In this document: positions 35,901-49,794 of the stretch, piece by piece
How the letters are laid out: each line of letters begins with the position of its first letter
Numbering within the stretch: position 1 is the stretch's first letter
NCBI GenBank assembly: GCA_964034945.1
Contig: OZ035961.1
Span: forward strand, 51,001-115,000
Direction of reading: 5' to 3'
Source of the DNA: Chrysopilus asiliformis
Lineage: Eukaryota; Arthropoda; Insecta; Diptera; Rhagionidae
Length of the DNA stretch: 64,000 nt
The notes under the pieces: generated by a model
What the model saw: only the letters and a program-made list of their open reading frames with translations
What the model was told of the DNA's origin: nothing
Database searches by the model: none
Made by a program: the position numbers and the translations under genes

Positions 35901-38835
35901 GACGAGGACTTGAACTTTTGAAGTTCATTGTGAGCACTAATTAAATTTTCGTTTTATTTTTGTATTAAATTTTTCTTTTGATCATGGAAGTAAATTATTC
36001 CTAAAGTATCAGCTTTTAACACGCTTTGTCCCTGAAAATTTGCATTTTATTTTGTTGTTAGAAGTTTTTGTGTTTTTAACTATTAAGGATATACAAAAAA
36101 ATTATTAATTTGACTGTTGCCATTGTAAAATAATACTAATCAAATAACAACGCCCTATCCATACCCCGTTTACTCTTTTAAGAATGGAATTTCGAAATAC
36201 CCGCCTCATATAACAAGTATTCAAAACAAAAATTATGATTTTAGTGAAAAGATACCGGTAGTCTAAATGTTAGTGGGCGAACATTTTTCTCTTTTTAGGA
36301 AAATTTACAAAACGTTAACAATTAGTAATATTTTACTACGATAACAGCTAATTTAACACTTTTTGTGAATACCCCTAGTGTTTTATTGATTAAATTCTTC
36401 AGTGCTTAATGTTTTTAGTGATTTAGTGATATTTTTAAGTGATTAGATTCATTTTCAAAAAAAAAATGAAACGGAAAAAATGAAAGAAAATCGAGTTAAA
36501 TTTGCTACAACCGCGAAAGAGTGCGTCCACAGTTTGGGAAAAAACTTTAAAAATTCATATTTTTTTACGACGATATATTTTGTGAATACGCCTATTAAAT
36601 TTACGTTTGTTGCAATTAAGATTTGAATAATTCATTTTTTATAGGTAAATACAAGGGAACGGTGAAAAGTTTCGCATTTAGTAGTACGAGATACCGAAAA
36701 ACAGTTGAAAGTATACGCCTATGGCGCATTATTCGAAGTTGAAGCCAACGATGCAGAGTTTTTTATTAATTATATAATACTGCATTACCTGTAAATGTAT
36801 GTAATCATTCTATAACTCAAAATTTCGAAAAAAGTTGTCGCGGGAGAAAAAGGTTGGGAATCGCTGGTTTATAGGAAGTATGGCAAAATTTGTTAAAAAC
36901 TATTATTTGTTTTTAAAGAATACTTGTGACATTTGATTAAATTTTAATTCAATTTTGCAATGTTTCGAAACTGATATCTTCTTTTTATAGCCATGACTAA
37001 TTAAAATGCAAAAAATCAGTCCCATATGTTGTGTATATTTATTGTAAAAAAATTTAAATTGGAATTTTAATATCATATTTTCATAAAGAACTCATACAGA
37101 GAGAATTATATGGTAAATTAAATTTTGGTTAATAAAATTTACCTCATTTATATGTCTGTATAATAAATCTTAATTTACAGGAAAAGGTATACAATTTAAT
37201 GTTTTTTTGTGCGTGATTTTTGTTTTGAAAGAATACCAAGAATCAGACTACAATCATATCATATCCCAAAAATAATATTTTATCTATCTATCCATCGTTG
37301 TCATTTGGTTGTTAGGCAGGGATGGCAACAGGCCCATAAATGTATATTCAAAATACACATAAATTTTATTGTTGGCAAACTTAATGGATGGGGGCATTGT
37401 AATCAGATGTGGCTTGTAATTTATGCTATCATACAATATTGCATTTCCATTTTTACGACGTAAGTTCCCATTGCAGGTATGAGTAATATCGTTAATAATA
37501 TTATTATATAATGGTAAATTGTTGGAAACAATACGCTCAAATACATATTCATTAGTGTAATAAAATTTCCCCGAAATGAAGAAAAGTTTAAAAATATTTC
37601 TTTTAGCCCAGTTTATTTGGGTTCATCCAGGAATTTCGAGGAGGCATATTTGAAGTTATTAAAATGAATTTTTTTTCATCATATTGTTAACTTTGTAATT
37701 GCGGAGAATTCTTGTGAAGATGAAGCACCTAAATTGACGAATTCTAAGGATTTTTCAGGTACATGAAAGTAAGGCTATTCAATATTCTGTTCTGTAGATA
37801 ATTATTTGTGCACTGGTGACAATATTTTCAAGATATAACAATGATTGTTATGATCAAAATAAAGGCAATTTTGTACAGCAAAAGCGACCGGGGATGGGTA
37901 ATGTTGGTATTTATTAAGCGAATTTGCGATGACACTCGCATAAAGTTCTTAAAACCCACAACGACGGAAATTTGTCCATTTGTAGAAGCTTAGATCAAAA
38001 TACAAACGAAGGATCGTCCTTGGAGCCCTTCCTGTTAATAAGTCTCTTATCTTGCATGCGCCAGCATAGTACACATAAATAGGAAATACTGAAAAGAAAC
38101 ATGAAAATAAAAACAGAAAGAAAATAAAAAGGAGAAACAAGAAACGAAATTCTGGTAAATTTAGCAAAAGACAAAAACAAAAAACAGTAAAGAAAACATT
38201 TCTATCGATATAACTATACTTTTATATACATTTTGATTGTATAAGAAGGAGTGAAAAGAAGCTTACAGTTAAAGAAGCTTTGTCCGAAGTTGTTACTTGA
38301 GAAGGATAAACAATTAAACTTACGAAATATTGTGTTACAGGAGTTTTCTTTCTTTTTTATTTTAATACATTTTTATATTTCACTTAGGAAGCTTAAAAAA
38401 TTTAACAAAGAATCGCATCGTATATTTGCGAAGCTGTGTGTGGGTGAGTGTGTATGTATGAAATAAGAAAATATCCATTACATTTTCTGTAATAGAAACA
38501 AGTTACAATTTATGTTTCAAAATAGCGATATCATATTTTGTCATTGCAGTAAAAAAGCATTGCAAATGAAGAAAGAGATGGAACAATAGATCACTATATT
38601 TTATATCATAGAATTGTTCGTCTTAATTTAGGCGCCTTTCCTCAAAAAACATGAGGCAAAATTTCAACTGAATCGGTAGATTCGGTAGGATTTTTCAATT
38701 CGTTTTCCTCGCTTTTTACTTTATCATCATAGATCGATTGTTGGTTAGGATGACAAGTTAATTTAATTCAACAAAAAAGAAATTTTTGTAGGAATTGTAT
38801 ATTTAACATAGGAGTCAGTTACTTTTATCCTTATT
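26990..38835. other. Long AT-rich gene-poor stretch
   Basis: No recognised gene across about 12 kb. Items seen: a less AT-rich patch at 27.48-27.65 kb (listed separately), a partially open stretch at 33080-33240 in DNA of more coding-like composition but without a known domain, and poly-T/poly-A runs (for example near 35447). A 50-codon open stretch after a TTTTTTCCAG acceptor-like site near 34483 is unassigned. It could be intergenic or a giant intron. Confidence 0.4.
27505..27650 (+). promoter_or_regulatory. Weak candidate promoter with CRE palindrome
   Basis: TATAAAA at 27513-27519 is followed about 35 bases later by ACAGTG (near 27546-27551), a loose initiator match, and then by CG-rich DNA containing the perfect CREB/ATF-type palindrome TGACGTCA at 27639-27646. 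Composition differs from the flanks. No downstream gene is recognised. Confidence 0.18.
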
Positions 38836-38839
38836 TTTT

Positions 38840-38932
38840 GCCATTCTTAAATTATTCGTAAGACAGTTAAGTTAATAAAATAAAATATTGCGAATCAAAT
38901 AATAAATTGTTTCAATTAAAGCCATCCTACAA
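38840..38932 (+). repeat. Direct repeat D, copy 1
   Basis: CCATTCTTAAATTATTCGTA, then AGTTAATAAAATAAAATATT, then TTGTTTCAATTAAAGCCATC recur in the same order and spacing at 39633-39725 with a few substitutions. Separation is about 790 bp, with an inverted repeat between the copies. Confidence 0.75.
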
Positions 38933-39110
38933 ATTCAGAAGTGGGATAACACCTAAAGGCATAGTCGGCAAAGCAGATTTTCGTTAATTTTTTTTCTCTC
39001 GCGTTTTGTTTTTCTTTCATTCAGACGGGATGAAAATTACGAAGACGTGCAGTCACGAGTAGAAGAATTCTTGAAGACGGCCAAGTTTTGCAACACTTCC
39101 TAATTTAAAT

Positions 39111-39260
39111 TTTTAAAAATTAAATTAAGTAATTTTTTTAACGACAATCAAAAGTTTTTATTTTAAAAATTCAGTTGAATATCAACAGAGAAAATAAATG
39201 GTTGTTCAATTTAAAAACTTTTGATTGTCGTTAAAAAATTACATAATTAAATTTTTTTTC
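39111..39260. repeat. Large inverted repeat (arms about 50 bp)
   Basis: The left arm (about 39111-39165) contains AACGACAATCAAAAGTTTTT; the right arm (about 39208-39260) contains the complement AAAAACTTTTGATTGTCGTT and continues through GTAATTTTTTAAC-type flanks. The loop is about 42 bases. It looks like a foldback or MITE remnant lying between the two D repeats. Confidence 0.75.
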
Positions 39261-39550
39261 AATTTGAACAGATTTTAAACGCTACAGTTGCGTACTACGA
39301 GAGTTGCGTTCTACAAGAGTTGCGTTTACCGAGGTCACACTGTATTAGAAATCCCGACGATTGCCAAAACGGAAGTTTTAAAGCTAGAATTAAAGAAAAT
39401 GACGAAGATTATGGAAGAAAGCAAAACAAATTTTAAACTTGCAAAATCAGCTATAAGAATTAACAATAGGACATCGAGGGTTCCATATCTGGATTCAAGA
39501 TTTTGAGAAGTTTCTCGAAATTTTCAAATGAAACTCAATAGTTTGATGTA

Positions 39551-39590
39551 CCATAAACTAATAATATGCAAGAAAATTATTAGTTTATGG
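39551..39590. repeat. Perfect 15-bp hairpin
   Basis: CCATAAACTAATAAT (39551-39565) pairs exactly with ATTATTAGTTTATGG (39576-39590) across a 10-base loop. Function unknown; it sits just before the second D repeat. Confidence 0.85.
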
Positions 39591-39632
39591 GAAAATCATC
39601 CTAGTGCATTATGTATTTATTTTGTAATTGTA

Positions 39633-39725
39633 TTATTCATTCTTAAATTATTCATGAGACAGTTCGGTTAGTAAAATAAAATATTGCAAACGAAATAATA
39701 ATTGTTTCAATTAAAGCCATCCTAG
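39633..39725 (+). repeat. Direct repeat D, copy 2
   Basis: Second copy of the block described at 38840-38932, with TTGTTTCAATTAAAGCCATC at its right end. The pair could be a local duplication or the ends of a degenerate element. Confidence 0.75.
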
Positions 39726-39729
39726 AATT

Positions 39730-42700
39730 TTTATCATGTTTCAAAAATCAAAACAGAAGATTTGCAGACAAATTAAATATCCAACACTTACTTTCTTATA
39801 TGCATGAAATCAAGAATTTTATAACTAATAATATCTAATTTATGTGTGAGTATATGCAAAAATTAAAGAATTTTCATGTAAAAATTTTATCAAACAACTC
39901 TGAAAAGTGTTTACCCAGCAAAATTTATATTATGAGATTTAAAGTTGAAATTGCATCTCACAAAATTTAAGCTCGGTAATCAAGCCATCTAATAAACATT
40001 TCATCTCTCAATTACGATTTCAAAAGCAAGTCGAGTACCTCAATCGTACCGGAATACCATAAATTAATTATGAAAAGGTGAAACATTGTACTAAAAAAAA
40101 CTTGACACAATGTAAAGGTGCGAGAGGGTGTGATAAAGAATAAAACCACAGACGAAAAATTTCACACGAAAAAAGTTACAAATGGTGTTTTTTTTATTAT
40201 TTTACAAAGAAATCAACGCGATTTGTTTTATACTCGTGTATTCTAAATTTTGCCACCAGTGCAAAGCCGAAAACCATCATCTGTGTATGTATTATAAAAA
40301 GGGGAATCCCTCTTAAGTGAGTTGGATATCCCGACAGGCCATTATAATAGGTCGTAAACGTTCCACAGAACGCAAAAATTCTCGCGTGATAGAAATTTAT
40401 TTTTTCGACATTTTCATTTCACTTGGTTTCTCATATTTTTTTTTCTATTACTTCTTTTATATTTCTCGCCATATTGGGCTTTTCCTCCAGCACTGAGTTC
40501 TTTACTCCTGTAAACGAAACGGGGCAATGTTGTTGATTTTTTATTTAGTGTTATTGTTGTAATAGCATCTTTTGTATAATATGCTGTGCCTTTTGCCGAA
40601 GACGAAAGGTTTTTCAAATTGGTTACAAGGCAATTTCACTTATTTGAATGTTTCTTTGGTAATATTCATAAATTGGTTTTGCTTTGGTTGCGATTTTATT
40701 CTAAATTTATCACGTATTTTACTTTTTATTTGAAAATAGGGAGAGTTTCTGCTAGCGACATCTTCCATAAAAATCGAAATATAGAATTTCTATGTGTGCA
40801 CCCATTCGCAATTATATTTTTTAAGGTTGGAAACCCACATGCACAATGCGTTGTCGAAAATATCGAGGCAACTCAAAAAAATATTATCTTCAAAGCAATA
40901 GACTCCAAATCGGTATTTGAAATTTCGTACCATTAAAATTCGAAAAATACCGAGAAAATCAAATAAAATACTTTTTGACTATTAAAAATGTTTTTTTTTG
41001 TAAAGAAAACCTGTAAATTGAAATTGGCATAAGTGAAAAATTTACATAATGCCACATGACGAGCATTTATTTATTTTTTTTTAGTACAACTCATATTCCT
41101 TATTTATCTAGCCACGAAAATTTCTTGTTCTCAAATGACTTCAATAAATCCGTACATAAACCGCATAGTATGAAAGAAACTGGAATTTTGGTATAATATC
41201 TAAATCCCTGTTTACTTTCGGGTCTTAAATATTAAATGAAATCTAAATGGAAATTTTGATTTAATTCCTTTGAGGTATCGTATTATAAACATTTGAACTT
41301 TGGATCGATGGGATCGACGAACTTTAATCAGTCATGTGTTAACTTTAGTAATAAAAAAATCGTTTCTTTTCTGTCGTCTCTTTTTTTTATGACGGTGATT
41401 TGAAATGTTGCTGGCTTCGTGTAATATGAAGAGAATTTTGTGAAATCCATGAATGGATGTGATACTATGCTTATGGAAAATATGTATACAAGCAACTCCT
41501 GAACCTTTAACGAATGACCAAAGGAAATCTAATTTTAGGATTTCTTTTTATATTTTGTCCTTGCGCGGGCTGATGTCAAGGAGGTGGTCGAACTCCTGCG
41601 AAATGGCATTTTCTTGTTTTTCAGATGATTGCGCGTTCGTCCGAAAAAGGCTGGAAAAAGGATTTTTCTTCATGGCTGAAGGATTTATTTAACGGTTGAA
41701 GCTATAATAGCTTTTCGTAGGACATCTTCCCATGAAACTCTAACACAATAAATCCATAGATGTACATATATGCAACGAACCATATCCAATGAAAAAAAAT
41801 CAAATATCTGAATCTTGAATATAGGTAGACATCAGGTGAATACGTATAAGTTGTGTTTTTGGGACTATTTTTCCTTTTTCTCAATATTCTACCGAATATT
41901 TATTTGACCCGTACAATTTATTCAAGTAAACCTTTCGATAATAGACCAAAGAAAAATTTATGTAGACACAAAAAAGGTATTTGTAATGAGTTTTTTTAGC
42001 GCTCCGCTCCTTTTTTTCTATTCTTTAGTAGCTGACTATATGTATATAAATAAAAGAAAAATGGAAATTTATAGGAAAATAAGAAAGAAATTGTTATGTT
42101 TTCAGATTTTAGTTGTCTTGTCTCAATAAATTTCTTTCAATGTTTCGAAAGTAAAAAAAAATACTATTCTTGTGTTCATTTTTTCTTGTGTTTTGTTTTT
42201 CCGTTTTTGGTCAAGGTTACAATTTTTATTTCGTCCGCAGTACTTTTCTCCTTTATTTTCGTTAGATCCTTTTTCTTTTCTGGTTGGAAAAATCTGAAAC
42301 AATTTGAATAATTGAAAACCTTTGGAAATTGTACATTATGGAATGTGTCCCAAGAGAAATTATCTTAGTAAATAGGCCACGAAGGGCTACACCATTAAGT
42401 CTGGTTCAATTCGGTAGAGGATTTTTCTTCCTGACTTGAATTACCTTTGGTTGGATATTGAATTAGAAGGTTATCGACCGCAACCCAACAAAAGGTTTTT
42501 GGATCTTGGATATCTTCACAAAGGAACAATATTCAGTGGGAAACTTTTTTCTTGTTTTTCAGTAGATGCAGAAAGGTCCTTCAATTCTACGAAACATTTA
42601 CGCTTTGTCTTTATTTAATAGAAATGATAAACGTTGTACGAAATTTTTTTGATGTGTTTTGAAAAAATGCAATCTTATTGTTTTTCGGTTTCTTTTTTTA

Positions 42701-43915
42701 AAAAGTATTTGGGACATGGAATACCATATTACTTGTGACATTATCTTCAAAAGAAATGACTCGAAAACCTCTCGACCGATTGAGCTGAAGTTTTTTGAGA
42801 ATTTCACTATTTTTCTGGTCCTTAATTTAAAACCTATTTAAGCAATTATAAATCATTTGGAGTATATTTCAGAAATTTTTTTCTTGGGTTTGTCGTTTGA
42901 TTTGACATATTATAAAACAGTGCATGACCAGCAAATCCCACAAATTAGGTGTCAGTTGGAAATAAATTTACTTTTCCGGCCAAAGAAATTACGGTACGCT
43001 TCTTCAAATTAAGAACAGAGAAAGAGATACACTAATTTTGGTAACATTTCCATAGAAATGAATTTGAGATTTTCATTAAAATAATCATAGGGGAAAATCG
43101 TGTTACTCATAAATGCGATACATAAAATTTTGACGAAAAAATTTATAAAATTTCAATGAACATTAAAATTATAAATATATTTTTTGTAAGAAACAAATCA
43201 GAAAAATCAACCATCATTTTTTCTGTAGAAAATTTTACAATAAAATATTAAAATATAGCGAGATTTTCTGCAATAGATAGAATAAATCGACGATATCTAA
43301 ATTGTATGGGAATTATATAAATTTCCTCTTGTCTCCGCTGCATTTTAAATCTTCGTAAAAATTGTTCCCAGAAATTGTCACAAGACAATTCCGTTTCTTG
43401 CTGTGGTAAATTTTGCAAGCAGTGCATAAACGCCACAAAGTGATTCAGTTGGATCATCTACACTCCACTAAAAATCAATTTAAGGCTGACGACACCTGCT
43501 GTTAGCATTAATCAAATGCACACAGATTTTGGCCAAGAATTCCTTCTGTCTGCGAGTACCGAATTAAGTGCAATTATTCGATTATATCAGCATGGCAAGA
43601 AGAATCATGACCTGATGTCGTTGTATATGTTTTTCTTTGTAGTCATTTATTTATATGGGCTTTTATTTTATTGTAATCTAATTCTGTCAGTATTGAAACA
43701 AAAACGGCTCGTAGCAATAAATCTCTGAAGAATGAGTATTACATAAAATTTCATAATGACTTTTGTTACAGACACACGCGACCCATAATGTCCATATTTT
43801 ATTATTGGCATCATTGTGCGGAAATTTTTTGCTAGTGCGGGGCCTGATTTGTTTTTTCGTTACTACGAGGAGATATTTTTTGTGGTGTTTGAAGTGGAGA
43901 AAAAAAACAGATTCT
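39730..43915. other. AT-rich gene-poor DNA
   Basis: Short frames only. The longest (40586-40936, + strand, 116 codons) is rich in Phe/Ile/Tyr, as random AT-rich frames are, and shows no domain. No RNA gene or element ends identified. Confidence 0.45.
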
Positions 43916-43917
43916 TT

Positions 43918-44060
43918 TTATTGTATTTATGAAAAATTTCGAACTCTTAATTTTGCCTATTTCCCGAGCAATCCTAAGTCAATTGGAGCATTACCACAAA
44001 AATGTTTATCTGTCTGTCAGTCTGTGTACCAGATTTCTCAAAAACTAATAGAGCTAGTGC
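43918..44060 (+). repeat. Direct repeat E, copy 1
   Basis: TTGTATTTATGAAAAATTTC, then CCCGAGCAATCCTAAGTC, then ATCTGTCTGTCAGTCTGTGT and TTTCTCAAAAACTA recur at 45180-45320 in the same order. The open frames over this copy (43763-44125 and 44002-44211) are therefore probably repeat-derived, not genes. Confidence 0.7.
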
Positions 44061-44210
44061 CAAAAAATTTTACAAGGATGTTTGGTCTTGCAGTAGAACG
44101 ATCCTATCAACTTTTGGTGGAATAACTCAAATATCCTTACTCCCATTTTCCCTACTACCAACAACCGGGTTTTCGGGGCCGCTGATTACGAACCTGGTGT
44201 TAGAATTTTA

Positions 44211-44718
44211 ACATAACAAAAGCTATAATTGCCAATTTGGCAATTATTGAAAACCCGTATGGTGATTTAAGTGAACGGTGAACAGTTGTATCAAAATTCC
44301 ACTTAAAAGTCAAACTTTTCAATAAAATTTTTAAAAATTTATTCCAATCGGATTTTGATGTATGGAAGTTTTATGTAGAATCATATTCTAAATAACTTTT
44401 GTTCATGAACTTTTTTGATAAGATGCACCGTTTTCGAGAAATTCGCAAAAAACGTTTTCGTTCGTATGTAATGGTCTATTTTTGTCCATGAACGAACTTA
44501 GCCTTGCATTTTACGAAAAACGGATCTGCGCAAAATTTCAAGTCTGTAGCTCAATCCGTGCGCCCGCAATCCACGCCACAGACGGACGGACATACTAAAT
44601 TCAACTTTTTTTATCATTCTAAACTGGTGTAATTCATTTTTTTGTGTGATGACGGGATCTTGGCGTTACAAACGGTAAGGCAAAGTTAGTATACCCTTTG
44701 GTTTCACCATACGGGTAT
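44211..44718 (-). mobile_element. Dispersed repeat family A, copy 2
   Basis: Inverted relative to copy 1 at 20.0 kb. ACCCGTATGGTGA (44253-44265) and TCACCATACGGGT (44704-44716) are the two ends. Outside the left end the conserved hairpin ATAATTGCCA/TGGCAATTAT (44225-44247) and GCTTTTGTTATG (minus strand) are retained. Alignment is clear along the length, with small deletions such as a shorter GTCCGTC tract. Confidence 0.8.
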
Positions 44719-45179
44719 AAAAATTCGTAACGGGAGGTTTTAAGTTATTTCTTGATTTTTTGGTGTAAAAAGACTTATGGAAAAATTTTGAATACGGCAA
44801 CGTTGGATATGCAATCTTTTCTAGTTTTTATATACACTACTGTTATTTTGTCGGGTTAATTGGGTTCAAACACATATCTTGTATAAGAAAGTTATACGCT
44901 GTTCACATCAGACATATTTTTTTTATACGTAGCCATTCATCCTCGCTATGGACTCACTGTTTTCACTCAAACTGTCAATAACAATAAAAAAACGGCAGAT
45001 AAATGTCCTCGAATGAGGTTTGATGTACCTTAAAGTCATTAAACTTTACGACGTTGACGGCCGACGGACGACGCTATTGCTAAATTACAATAAAAGTTCA
45101 CGTTTATATTGGCTATCAAAATTTTCAATTGAAATGTGACCCCCCAATTTTTACTCACTTGTGCGAAGTATAATAAAGT

Positions 45180-45320
45180 ATTGTATTCATGAAAAATTTC
45201 GACCTTTTAATTCTGCATAAAAATCATTTCCCAAGCACTCCTGAGTCGATTGGACCGTATTAAAAAAATGTCTTTCTGTCTGTTAGTCTATATACAAGAT
45301 GTCTCAAAAACTACGATTTT
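45180..45320 (+). repeat. Direct repeat E, copy 2
   Basis: Second copy of the block at 43918-44060 (TTGTATTCATGAAAAATTTC ... TCTGTCTGTTAGTCT ... GTCTCAAAAACTACG). DNA to about 45720 carries CTACG/CTCGAAAA-type motifs resembling those at 59.9-60.3 kb, so the repeat probably extends further. Confidence 0.65.
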
Positions 45321-45329
45321 ATTCATTCG

Positions 45330-48300
45330 TAAATCCGTTAACCGGAAATAAGTGAAACGGCGGCTTTTTAAAAATTGCAATTTCCTTTTTCGCATTTTAC
45401 TCCGAAACTACGCGTTTTTCAGTAGTTTTTTGTTTTTCCGTAGACAAGAAAATTTCCTACATTTTTGTCTTTTACTAGAACTGCGTATCTAAAGCCGTTA
45501 TCGAGATATATCTCGAAAAATACCGGTTTTTTATGAACTAAAAAGAAGTACATTCACCACAATTTTGTCTTTCACTGTTATTTGTTGTCTTTTACTCTTG
45601 TTGAGATATTTTCATTAAAATGTAAAAAATCAAATTTTTGCGAATTGCCTGCTAACTAACGATTTTTCGCAAAAACTAAAATTTTATTCGGTGGGTTATA
45701 ATGTACTCGCAAATTGTTGAAGAACGTAAACTTTGTATAAAAAAGTCACGTGTTGTTCACATCAGAAATTCCGAAAGTCCCTTCCCCTAGTCTGGTCGTT
45801 TTGAAATTCAATTTATACGAGCAGCAGCATTAAACATAAATGCTTCAGCCTTCCATCCGTTCCATCTTCATATAATGAGCAAAATGCTCCTTCAGAAAGG
45901 ATAATAATGAAAGGAGACATTCTAGGCCTTTGCCTCTATCACTTTTGATATAGAAATGTTGGGTTGGTTTCGAAGAACTTTGGTGCTGGAATAAATATGG
46001 AGTATCCCTAAATGCTATAATTCATGGTCATAAATTTCCCTAAATATTTGCTCCGTTTGCTGTTAATGGCTCCACATCAGTAGTACCTATAGTTAGTGCT
46101 CGCCATTTGAAAGGTAGTTAAGTATCGAATTGTGGCGGATATCGTCTATGGCTGCATCGAAAATATTTGCTTTTTTGAGCTTCAGAATCTGGACCGAAGA
46201 TGGTATTCGAAACCTCATTCGAGTATGATTGCCATATATTCAAGTGATGGACATTCAGTTTGGTTTCACAACACAAATAAATAATATGCGGTCAAAGTTT
46301 ATGAGCGATCGAAATTTGTTATTAGCAAGAAATATAACCAATTCATTCATTTAAAGTTGTTTTGTAAACATTCGTCATTATCCCATTCATATTAATAGCC
46401 GTCTATCTAAGGATACTTACAAGTCTAATTCTGTTTCATCGACATTAAAAAACGCTTTATTTCAACAAGGCTGTATCTAATTTTCCTGTATCGTAATGGC
46501 GACCATGTTGAAAAACCCTACTTTCGAATTTTGTGTGTTTTCACTAATAAAAACTGGTAAATAAAGGTGGTTTTCTAAAAAAATGAAAATTTTTTAATTT
46601 TTTTTTATGAAAGTAAAAACAGAGAAAAACATCCATGTTGAAAAATAGCGACGAAACAGTGTTCATGTACACAAATGTATATAGAAAATATAAAAGTGTT
46701 TTATTAATAATTTTTTGGTTTTCCTTTTTCCCGTTACAAAAATTAGCGAGAACTGTATGATAAAGTTGGACCGATGCGGTTGCCATGGTTACTATTATAA
46801 AACCGATCCTTGCGCATTAAATATAAAAGTTGGAAAAAATATATTTTAATTAAGTGAGAAACAAGGATTTGTTTAGCTTTTCAGCTTGTTTCATAAAAAG
46901 GGCTTCATGTTAATTGGATACGGGAATAGGCAGAATTTCAATTTTTTTTAAATGAAATTTTGTTTTATGTTAGGGATTCCAGAAGAGAAATATGAATAGA
47001 ATGGAATGAATTTACAACGTTAAAAAATTGAGTTTATAATGTTGAATGGGTCGTTAGGATAAGTTAGCTGAGCTTATTAACAATCCTATAAGTCAGCAGA
47101 CAATTTCTACAAATAGACGGCGTTATAACGATCCATACACACAGATAAATTTGTTGAATTAATTTTTACGGCAAACGTATAGATAAATTCAGGAAAAATA
47201 AAAGTAAAGCCAGGATTTTTATTCATAAGCCAACGGGCTATGATATTTGAATTTAAAATGTACAGCCTTAAGAAAAAATAGATTATAAACGCTTATTTAT
47301 TTCTTCACTTATTAAGCTATTTAATCGCGAAATAAACAGTTTTTTCCCTTTATAATCGTAAAAAAACAACAGCAAGCAAGCAGAGACTGTCAAATTAGTG
47401 TTTAATGTATATTCTATAAAAAAAACTTTCGTTCAAAATTGTATTAGATACCTAAAGTTTTTATAATATTATTGAGATGGTTCGGCGAGAAAAGAAATTT
47501 TAGCAATCTATCAAAGATCAAATTACATTAGTGTATAAAAAATGAACACATGAACCTTGGTTTCTGACTCACGAGTACTTTCACCTGTAATCAATTTATT
47601 CGTCCGCCTACACCCAAAAAAAAAAAATCATTCTACCCACATATTAGCAAATGGTCACCACAAATACCACCATACGAATTTCACTTTTGTATGTTTTCTC
47701 ACGTGGCCCGGTCCGTATAGTAATAACCTTAAAAAAGTGTGGAAAATAAAGAGAAAAAAGATAAAAGTGGTCATTAAGGGTAGAGTGACCACAACATTTT
47801 TCCAAGCGACTGACTTTTTACAAATGAGTGCTTTTGGAGAATTGGGTCACTTGAGGTGATTTCTGGCTTTTTGAGGGTGGTGTGTGCTATTGACCAGAGG
47901 GTGTAATCTACCCGAAAGACTTATATTAGCAGTAGTTGCAGTAGTCAGCTAGAGTTCCCACTCTCGAAAATGGTGATCACGTATTTTTCAGAAAGTTTTC
48001 TCGGTTAAGGGGATTTACGTGACCTGAGAGTAGCTTTTTCCAACAACTAAAGCCTTCACTTGATCGAAAATACATTCCAGGACCACCAGTAGTCACGGTA
48101 GTTTCGTATGTTAGGCATATTATAGAGGTGTATGTACATCATGCGGCCAAATAGTTTTTAAGAAATATTCAATCAACATAACTGTTGCGATAAGAATATT
48201 TAAGAAAAATCATGGCAAACGAAAAAAAAATCGTAACATTATACATTCCGTTATGTAAAAAAATGCACTTCAATAATAGTTTATTTATCCCAAAAAAGCG

Positions 48301-49700
48301 CAGTACAGTTTACATAAAAATAAATTCTGTAAAAAAAATTAATAAAACTTAACAAAAATAAAAGATGAATAAAAAAACTAAAATAGTCATTTTTAAGTTA
48401 AAAAAGCATTAAAAAAAACGACATTTTTTGTGCCAATATCAAAGATATTGAATTTAGGCTATCTCCAAAAATAGAGTGCATCTGGCCAAAACAAAGTGCG
48501 AAAAACATGATTAAAAATACTACCCCAATATTTAAAATTATATTTTATGCAGGGAGTAGATCTGTGGGGTTATACTTTATGAACTTTTGTGGAACATTTC
48601 ACAAAAAAATAATAAAAAATAAAATAAAACAAAAATAAATAAATAACGAAAAAACGAAATAATTTTGTTCCGGTTTTCGTTACGTTTTTCGTTATTGTAA
48701 CGGAACTAAATTTCTTCAATTATATTTACATTCAGGGGATGTCGATAGAAAAGGTTACACTTTGAGGGTGCGAGGGGTCTGCGGTAGTGTGACGGTGATA
48801 CTAAACACAAATCGGGAAAAGCCTAGACGAAGATGGGGAAGGATGGTTCGAGAGCCCGAAAATTAGCGTGACGTATTTTATGGACAGGATCAAAGTACAA
48901 ACCTTTCAGATAAAAATGCTTATTTCATAAGCGGTGATTTGAAATATTCTTTATGTGCGAAATATTCTTCTTTAAGGTTTGAACGGGAAAACCGTTTTTA
49001 TGTCGATCGTGTAAGGTTCTCCATTTCCAATTCAAATTCAGTGATGTATATTAGTATGTGTTTGTAATGTATACTAGTATGTGTCATAATAAATCGTGCC
49101 TGTAAAGCAGGAAATGAGCGTTCACAAATCAAATCATTCAAAAAAAAAAAACTTGATGAGCCTTCTGTCGTTCTAAAACACATTTATTTATCTGTAGAGA
49201 GCTCTGAAAAGGATCACCAGAGCTTTGAAAAAGATCACCAAACGCACCAAAATCGTAGCGACCGTTTGCTGATTGTTTTTAGAGTTCCTCTAGAGAGCTC
49301 TATACAGAAGTGCAGGCTCATTGTGCGATCAAAACGTTCCATCAAAATATTCATTTTTGTGTTCATAAATGGCAGGGGTATGGACATGTTACGTTTGTAA
49401 CCTGTTGCGACAGCCGAATTTCTCTGTATGTATTGGACCTCGGCTATATGTAGATACTTTTTAGGATTCTTACTCCTCTTGCAATTATATTTCGTATTTT
49501 GTTTGAATTCGCCCTAAGGAATTGTGGTTTCTTAGCAACTTAAGTTATTCGAAATGTTTACGAGTGTCGAAAGTACGTGAAACTGTCGTACTGTCGTGTT
49601 GGCGGGGCGTGACAGAATTTCACCAAAACGCTTACTTCAGAAATTCGATGATGTTGCATATCGCTATATTTACATAACGTAAAATATTGTTGTTTCTTTA
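45330..49700. other. Gene-poor DNA
   Basis: Beyond the repeat tail to about 45.7 kb, nothing recognised. The frame at 47557-47859 (+, 100 codons) has no domain. A very A-rich block spans 48.2-48.65 kb and ends in a weak inverted pair of AATAACGAAAAA-type motifs. Confidence 0.4.
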
Positions 49701-49794
49701 CAATACGCAAAGGTAGATGAAAAAATACGGATATGCGAGTGTAACTATATGAGTGTTATTGGCCATAGGCGATGGTAATTTTGTTCAAAGTTAG

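Noticed and set aside
40586..40936. 116-codon + strand frame as a gene
   Set aside because: Composition typical of random AT-rich frames, no domain, no promoter or splice context.
43763..44211. Two overlapping + strand frames (120 and 69 codons) as genes
   Set aside because: They run through repeat E, including its TCTGTCTG block, and have no domain; repeat-derived chance frames.
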